The notes under the pieces were generated by a model. The model saw only the letters and a program-made list of their open reading frames with translations, had not been told where the DNA came from and ran no database searches. Positions 58,232 to 64,000 of a DNA stretch of 64,000 nucleotides are shown here, one piece after another. The stretch is from assembly GCA_963971535.1 (NCBI GenBank), contig OZ020592.1:53831150-53895149 (forward strand), read 5' to 3'. Position numbers and translations under genes: made by a program. How positions within the stretch are numbered: position 1 is the stretch's first letter; each line of letters starts with the position of its first letter. Source of the DNA: Notolepis coatsorum. Taxonomy: Eukaryota; Chordata; Actinopteri; Aulopiformes; Paralepididae.

Positions 58232-61200
58232 TTGCCTCTACTGCGGTCGGGATGGACACCGTATCGCCAACTGCCCCACCCGGCCAAAAGACCAGGCTCG
58301 CCGGGACCCCGGGAGATCCTGGTGAGCCGTTTTTCTCGTTCCCAGAGCCGTGCACCACCTAGCCGTCTGATGAGCGTCACCCTGGCCTGGGCGGACCAAC
58401 GGGCCACGGTGGAGGCACTCATTGACTCGGGGGCTGACGAGAGTTTCCTAGACTTCGAGTTTGCTACCCGGGCCAACATAGTGAGGCCATTGGAGGTATT
58501 CGCATTGGACCAACACCGCCTGGCTGACATCACTCAACGCACCTGCCCTGTCCTGCTCACCATTGCTGGTAACCACGTTGAGAGACTCCAGTTTTGTATC
58601 ACCAGATCCCCTCTTGTCCCAGTAGTCCTGGGCCGGCCCTGGCTCGCGCTGCACGAGCCCCACATCGCCTGGTCCTCCGGTACCATCAGGGGGTGGAGCT
58701 CCTCCTGTCATGCCCAGTGTCTTCAGGCGGCGTCCTGTCCCTCGCCCCGGAGATCCGTTTGTGAGCCGCCTCCGGACCTCTCGACCATACCCCCCGAGTA
58801 CCACGACCTCATGAAGGTTTTCAGTAAGTCCAGGGCTCAGGCCCTTCCGCCTCACCGGCCTTACGACTGTGCCATCGACCTCCGCTCAGGGGCTCCCCTT
58901 CCCGGCAGCCGCCTCTACAGTCTGACCGTCCCTGAGAAGGCAGCGATGGATCAATACATCTCTGAGTCCTTGGAAGCAGGACTCATTCGGCCTTCCTCCT
59001 CTCCTGTGGCGGCCGGCTTCTTCTTTGTTGGGAAGAAGGACGGAGACCTTCGACCCTGCATCGACTATCGCCAGCTCAACGAGATCACCATTAAGAACAA
59101 GTACCCTCTTCCTCTCATGAACTCCACCTTCGAGCCTCTCACCCAGGCTACCGTCTTTACCAAGCTGGACCTCCGGAGTGCCTACCATCTAGTCCATATC
59201 CGAGAGGGCGATGAGTGGAAGACCGCCTTCAAGACTCCCAGGGGCCACTACGAGTACCTGGTTATGCCGTTCGGCCTCACCAACGCTCCGGCAGTATTCC
59301 AGGCGCTCATGAACGACGTCCTTTGTGACATGCTGGAGGAGTTTGTGGTAGTATACCTAGACGACATCCTCATCTTCTCCAAGACCCTCGAGGAACACAT
59401 CCAGCATGTCCGCCGTGTGCTGGAGCGCCTCCTCCACAATCGGCTCTTCGTCAAGGCGGAGAAGTGCCGATTCCACTCCGACTCCGTCGATTACCTGGGC
59501 TTCATCGTGGAGAGAGGCTTGACCCGAGCTGATCCTCGCAAGATCCGGGCCGTGGAGGAGTGGCCGGAACCCACCTCTCAGAAGGAGTTACAGAGCTTCC
59601 TCGGGTTCGCCAACTTCTACCGAAGGTTCATCCGGAACTACAGTCAAGTGGCAGAACCGCTTACCAGGCTGACCTCTCCCGCCCTGCCGTTCGACTGGTC
59701 CCCAGCGGCGTGTGCTGCGTTCCGCTCCCTCAAGAAGAGGTTCACTTCCGCCCCGATCTTGCTCCATCCAGACCCCAAGAGACAGTTCATCGTAGAAGTG
59801 GACGCCTCGGATACTGGACTGGGAGCTATCTTATCCCAGCGGTCGGCAACAGACCAGAAGGTACATCCGTGCGCCTTCTACTCGCGTCGTTTCCTCCCTG
59901 CCGAGAGGAACTATGACATCGGCAATCGGGAGCTGCTGGCAGTCGTGGCTGCCTTGGAGGAGTGGCGTCATTGGCTAGAGGGGGCCGAGGACCACAAGAA
60001 CCTGACGTACATCCGTGCTTCCAAGCGCCTCAATGGCCGGCAGGCAAGATGGGCCAGCTTCCTCAGTCGGTTCGACTTCTCGCTGACATTTCGCCCTGGT
60101 TCCCGCAACACGAAGGCCGACTCCCTGTCCCGGTTACACTCCAAGGGGGCTCCAACCACTGAGGACCCGACTCCCATCCTCCCTGAGGCCAGGGTGGTAG
60201 GAGTAGTCACCTTGGGCATTGAGGGGGTGGTAAGGCGTGCCCTACGCTTCCATCGCGCTCCAGGCAATGTACCGGTTCATCGTCTCTTCGTCCCCGACTC
60301 GGTCCGGTCCCGGGTCCTCCAGTGGGGCCATACCAGCCGGTTCGCCTGCCACCCGGGCGTTCATCGCACGTTCTCCTTCCTGGCTCGTCGATTCTGGTGG
60401 CCCACCATGAGGAACGACGTCAAGGAGTTCGTACTGGCCTGCGCAGTCTGCGCCCGCAGCAAGGCCTCCCACCAGGCACCCTCCGGGCTATTGCAGCCGC
60501 TTCCCATTCCGAGCCGTCCTTGGTCACATGTGGCGCTGGACTTCGTCACGGGTCTTCCTTCTTCCCAGGGGAACACGTGCCTACTGACCGTGGTGGATCG
60601 GTTCAGCAAGGGGGTTCACCTCGTGGCCCTTCCCAAGCTTCCCTCGGCGGCCGAGACGGCGGACCTCCTGACACGCCACGTGTTTCGCCTCCATGGTTTT
60701 CCCCAGGACGTCGTCTCGGACCGGGGGCCCCAGTTCACTTCCCAGGTATGGCGGGCTTTTTGCAAGGGATTGGGGGCAACGGTCAGTCTTTCCTCTGGTT
60801 TTCATCCCCAGACTAACGGACAAACGGAGAGGATGAACCAGAGTGTGGAGTCTGCTCTTCGGTGTGTGGCTGCCGAGAGACCAGCTTCTTGGAGCCGTTT
60901 CCTTCCCTGGGTCGAGTACTCCATCAACTCCATGGTCAGTTCCGCCACCGGCCTCTCACCCTTTGAGGTATCCCTGGGCTACCAACCCCCTCTTTTCCCT
61001 GCACGGGAGTCGGAGGTGGCAGTTCCCGCCGTACAGGACCACCTCGACCGGTGCCGTCGGGTCTGGGAGATCACCAGGACCGCGCTGCTCCGGTCATCGG
61101 AGCGCGCCAGTCGTGGGGCTGACCGACGCCGGGTTCCTGCGCCGACGTACCACCCTGGGCAGAGGGTGTGGCTTTCCGCAAGGGACCTTCCACTTCGGTC

Positions 61201-61621
61201 CTCGGCCAAGAAGCTTAACCCCCGGTTCGTCGGTCCTTTTGAGGTTCTGAAGGTACTCAGTCCGGCGGCGGTGAGTCTTAAGCTTCCTGCGTCCATGCAC
61301 ATTCACCCCGTTTTCCATGTGTCCCGGGTTAAGCCTGTCTCTCTCAGTCCCCTGATGCCTCCTGCTCCGGAACCACCTCCTCCCGAGATGGTGGACAGTC
61401 ACCCCCAGTGGCAGGTCCACCGGTTGATGGGCGTTCGACGGCGGGGTCGGGGGTTCCAGTACCTGGTGGACTGGGAGGGGTACGGTCCGGAAGAACGGAG
61501 CTGGGTCTCCCGCCAGCTCATCGTGGATCCCGGCCTGATCACCGACTTCCATCGTGCCCATCCAGGCGAGCCGGGTCGGGCTGGTCGCCGGGTGGCTCCC
61601 GTGGAGGGGGGGGTACTGTGA
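58232..61621 (+). CDS. gypsy Pol: protease, RT, RNase H, integrase, chromodomain
   Basis: The open frame is 1129 codons; the ATG at 58232 is the first in the open stretch, and the true frame is likely continuous with Gag. Protease DSGADESF (Asp65). [27 protein letters not shown] (Asp312), YLDD (375-378). RNase H: VEVDASD (Asp524), NRELLA (Glu567), DHKNL (Asp587). Integrase zinc domain H707/H711/C737/C740; core Asp770, Asp830, Glu866, spacing 59 and 35 as in D,D(35)E. The chromodomain at about 1060-1110 ([15 protein letters not shown]) would target chromatin. Oddity: between GAE and DHKN about 7 residues usual in the family are missing. It copies element RNA and inserts the DNA. No in-frame stop. 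Confidence 0.92.
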   Translation: MPLLRSGWTPYRQLPHPAKRPGSPGPREILVSRFSRSQSRAPPSRLMSVTLAWADQRATVEALIDSGADESFLDFEFATRANIVRPLEVFALDQHRLADITQRTCPVLLTIAGNHVERLQFCITRSPLVPVVLGRPWLALHEPHIAWSSGTIRGWSSSCHAQCLQAASCPSPRRSVCEPPPDLSTIPPEYHDLMKVFSKSRAQALPPHRPYDCAIDLRSGAPLPGSRLYSLTVPEKAAMDQYISESLEAGLIRPSSSPVAAGFFFVGKKDGDLRPCIDYRQLNEITIKNKYPLPLMNSTFEPLTQATVFTKLDLRSAYHLVHIREGDEWKTAFKTPRGHYEYLVMPFGLTNAPAVFQALMNDVLCDMLEEFVVVYLDDILIFSKTLEEHIQHVRRVLERLLHNRLFVKAEKCRFHSDSVDYLGFIVERGLTRADPRKIRAVEEWPEPTSQKELQSFLGFANFYRRFIRNYSQVAEPLTRLTSPALPFDWSPAACAAFRSLKKRFTSAPILLHPDPKRQFIVEVDASDTGLGAILSQRSATDQKVHPCAFYSRRFLPAERNYDIGNRELLAVVAALEEWRHWLEGAEDHKNLTYIRASKRLNGRQARWASFLSRFDFSLTFRPGSRNTKADSLSRLHSKGAPTTEDPTPILPEARVVGVVTLGIEGVVRRALRFHRAPGNVPVHRLFVPDSVRSRVLQWGHTSRFACHPGVHRTFSFLARRFWWPTMRNDVKEFVLACAVCARSKASHQAPSGLLQPLPIPSRPWSHVALDFVTGLPSSQGNTCLLTVVDRFSKGVHLVALPKLPSAAETADLLTRHVFRLHGFPQDVVSDRGPQFTSQVWRAFCKGLGATVSLSSGFHPQTNGQTERMNQSVESALRCVAAERPASWSRFLPWVEYSINSMVSSATGLSPFEVSLGYQPPLFPARESEVAVPAVQDHLDRCRRVWEITRTALLRSSERASRGADRRRVPAPTYHPGQRVWLSARDLPLRSSAKKLNPRFVGPFEVLKVLSPAAVSLKLPASMHIHPVFHVSRVKPVSLSPLMPPAPEPPPPEMVDSHPQWQVHRLMGVRRRGRGFQYLVDWEGYGPEERSWVSRQLIVDPGLITDFHRAHPGEPGRAGRRVAPVEGGVL

Positions 61622-62507
61622 GGTTTTGGTCCGCTCCCTGCCACACGCTCCGTTCCTTTAAGGTACTATGTGATTAATGCATTCCCCGCCACGCGCTCCG
61701 TTCCTTTAAGGTGCCGTGTTTGATTGGTGCTTTCCCCGCCACACGCTTTTGGAGCAAGTATCAATCTCATCCCGCAGCTGTCACAGCTTGTAATTAGCGC
61801 CCATGAAGGCTTTATATGCTCAGACCCCCTTACTATCGATGTTGGGTCGTTTTGAATTACACCTGCATATACCTGCCTTCCCCGTCGCTGTGGCTGTCTT
61901 TTTGCTCTCCAGGATCTTTTGTGGAGAACTGCTGTGGAGAACCTGGTTCCCCGTTCGGAGCTACGCCTCGTAATCTGCCCGCTTCTCGCGTTGCGCTCTG
62001 GTGAGTTTTTGGAAACTGTCTTTGGATTATCAGTTTTTTGTGTGTTTGGTGAACACCGAAGAGATTCCGTTTTTGTTTGTACTGGACTCACCTAATTTTT
62101 GTGTTAGATTAACACTGAAGATACCGTATTGTTTTTTCTCTGGACTCTGCTAACTTGTGTGTGGTACACCGAAGATCAAGTCACTTGGATTTATACTGGA
62201 TCAGTCACCTCTCTGCCTCTGTGTGTGCGCTGGGCTAACTCTGATTTCTCTCTCTCTCCGTTTCCACCGGGAGTGAAAGCTGGGAGGATCTGCAGAGCCG
62301 CTTCAACGTCACTAGCCAATTCCTCACCACTACCTACTGGGAGTATCTGCAGAGCCGCAACAATCTTCACATGCCAGATTCCCCGTTTGTTCAATTGCTG
62401 TACTTCATTCCATCTTGTGACTCTGTAAATAAATACGCCCTTGCTTTGGCTAACTCTGAACTTCCTCTCTGTGCCGTTGCGTTTGAGGTCGGTTACAAAC
62501 CCTAACA
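61617..62507 (+). repeat. gypsy 3' LTR (891 bp)
   Basis: Same ends as the 5' LTR. The stop codon of Pol (61619-61621) lies within its first five bases. Confidence 0.92.
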
Positions 62508-62612
62508 AGTGGTCCATCTACAAACATGAACAAACAAAAACAATTTCAGTAATGGTAAAAGATTATGAAAAATAACGTGACTTCATGTCCACATCAAGGC
62601 AAGGATGACTTG

Positions 62613-62660
62613 TCAAGTCAAATTGTATTTATATTGCACATTTCAAACAAAAGGGAAAAG
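62613..62660 (+). mobile_element. dispersed-repeat fragment
   Basis: CAAGTCAAATTGTATTTATA then TTGCACATTTC is a phrase found throughout fish repeats. Short, no ends visible. Confidence 0.4.
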
Positions 62661-62740
62661 GTGAGTCACAGAAAAACAACAATGATATTGTTGGTACCCA
62701 CATGTTAGAAACGCTATTGTCATTTAAACATTGAAATGTC

Positions 62741-62995
62741 AAGGTCAATTTTATTCATATAGCACATTTAAAATTAACCAAAGTTGCACCAAAGTGCTTT
62801 ACAATGTAAAACAAACATACCAAAAAACAACAACACATCAACAATGATAACAAAAAGAAATAAAACACAATCAAGAAGACCAGGGATGGACCAGGGATGC
62901 ACCAGGGATGTACAGCTTAACGAGCCTCAAAGGCCAAAGAAAATAAATAGGTCTTCAGCTGGGACTTCAAAATCCCTACAGTCTGAGCAGATTTT
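62741..62995 (+). mobile_element. dispersed fish repeat
   Basis: Begins AAGGTCAATTTTATTCATAT, AGCACATTTAAAA, continues AAAGTGCTTTACAATGTAAA and contains three ACCAGGGATG units near 62880-62910, then AAATAGGTCTTCAGCTGGGA. This order is common in fish repeats; class not determined. Confidence 0.5.
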
Positions 62996-63600
62996 ATTTG
63001 CACATTATTGCTCAATTGTAACTGTTGTTTCATTGGTTATAAATTACTGGTAATCTATACCATGTACAGTAGGCTAGCCTACTTACTAACAATTATCTTT
63101 ACTAATCCTACAACATAGATATACAATGGGCCTCATTCAACAATACTCTCTTATTATTTGTCTTATATTCTTGCTTACCTGTCTGTTAAGAGAACAATAA
63201 GAAAAGCCACTGCCACATTCATCAAGCCGTTCTTAACGTCGAAATCTGTTCTTACCCAGGTGTGTTGCATGATGAATCCCACTCATTCTTAAACTCAAAT
63301 GCGCGTTCGCGCTCAATTAATTTGCATACAGACATGCCCACATGCTCCTTATAAGGCGGGTGAGGCGTATGCAAAACAGCGTGAGAGTTTTGGTATTGCT
63401 TGCTGATCCATTCAACAGGAAGCGATTTGCCTGAGTTGCAACTGATCTCAAAATGAGATTAGATTCAAATGTATTGTTATTATAAAGCACAAGTACAATA
63501 CACCATCCAACCAGAGAGGATAAATGCATTTAATGCTCCAGAAATAAATACATACAAATAAATAAATAAACGGCTCAGCGAGGCAGCCTTAGTGCACGTC
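62996..63600. other. non-coding, no gene seen
   Basis: No supported feature. The segment 63130-63300 (TCTTAACG, TTCTTACCC phrases) may be another decayed element. Confidence 0.3.
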
Positions 63601-63603
63601 CGA

Positions 63604-64000
<397 letters not shown>

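Larger units (their letters stand above)
56347..62512 (+). mobile_element. Ty3/gypsy LTR retrotransposon with chromodomain, nearly complete
   Basis: AGTGG at 56347-56351 and 62508-62512 is the 5-bp target duplication. LTRs at 56352-57243 and 61617-62507 enclose Gag and Pol in the order protease, RT, RNase H, integrase, chromodomain. LTRs differ by about six substitutions and one 1-bp indel, so it is a recent insertion. A polypurine tract, GGAGGGGGGG, precedes the 3' LTR. The order and chromodomain identify a chromovirus-type gypsy element. Small frame lesions near the Gag zinc knuckle and a short gap in RNase H suggest it is no longer autonomous. Confidence 0.93.

Noticed and set aside
60322-61250. 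Alternative-frame open frames of 135-164 codons within Pol
   Set aside because: Shadows of the GC-rich Pol gene.

Overview
The window looks like intergenic or intronic DNA from a teleost fish. It is built almost entirely of transposable elements (TEs) and microsatellites. The fish signature is the combination of Rex1-like CR1/L2 LINE remnants, tRNA-derived and V-SINE-like SINEs, a chromodomain Ty3/gypsy element, BEL/Pao and copia elements, an ISL2EU (THAP/DDE) transposon, many hAT, PIF/Harbinger, MULE-like and piggyBac-like non-autonomous elements, and long CA, CT, AAT and CGCA repeats. I found no host protein-coding exon, rRNA or intact tRNA. Every long open frame that I can interpret belongs to a mobile element.

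Layout. 1-2.2 kb: the 5' part of a minus-strand copia element. 2.2-10.7 kb: a small SINE, a foldback MITE, LINE tails, a CT tract, a 2.7-kb unassigned block and a hAT element. 11.3-13.6 kb: a Harbinger-like element with a Myb/SANT fragment, then a LINE split by a SINE. 14.7-15.2 kb: three abutting tandem repeats. 16.4-19.1 kb: a 2.7-kb hAT-type element carrying a MULE-like foldback. 20.1-21.5 kb: a Harbinger-like element with two opposed tRNA-like segments. 22.8-26.2 kb: microsatellites, a V-SINE-like copy and hairpins. 26.7-31.9 kb: a multi-layer nest. An inverted-repeat element was split by an ISL2EU transposon and by two SINEs; the ISL2EU transposon in turn holds a hAT MITE, a GATATCGG-rich MITE and a 55-bp foldback. 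32.5-34.7 kb: a fused dimer of a 3-bp-duplication element containing a 558-bp hairpin. 36.8-39.9 kb: LINE fragments and a hAT element. 41.8-47.7 kb: a young, internally deleted BEL/Pao element with both LTRs and a 5-bp duplication. 48.4-53.4 kb: a LINE, a TTAA element containing a SINE, a hAT MITE, and a SINE inside a SINE. 54.9 kb: a solo copia-like LTR. 56.4-62.5 kb: a young Ty3/gypsy element, nearly complete, with both LTRs.

The elements fit together as layers rather than as a pathway. Target-site duplications (TSDs) read directly from the sequence set the insertion order in several places, and the two LTR pairs (4 substitutions plus a 10-bp indel in about 555 bp; about 6 substitutions plus a 1-bp indel in about 891 bp) mark the most recent arrivals. 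All family names rest on motifs and termini read by eye; no database search was possible.
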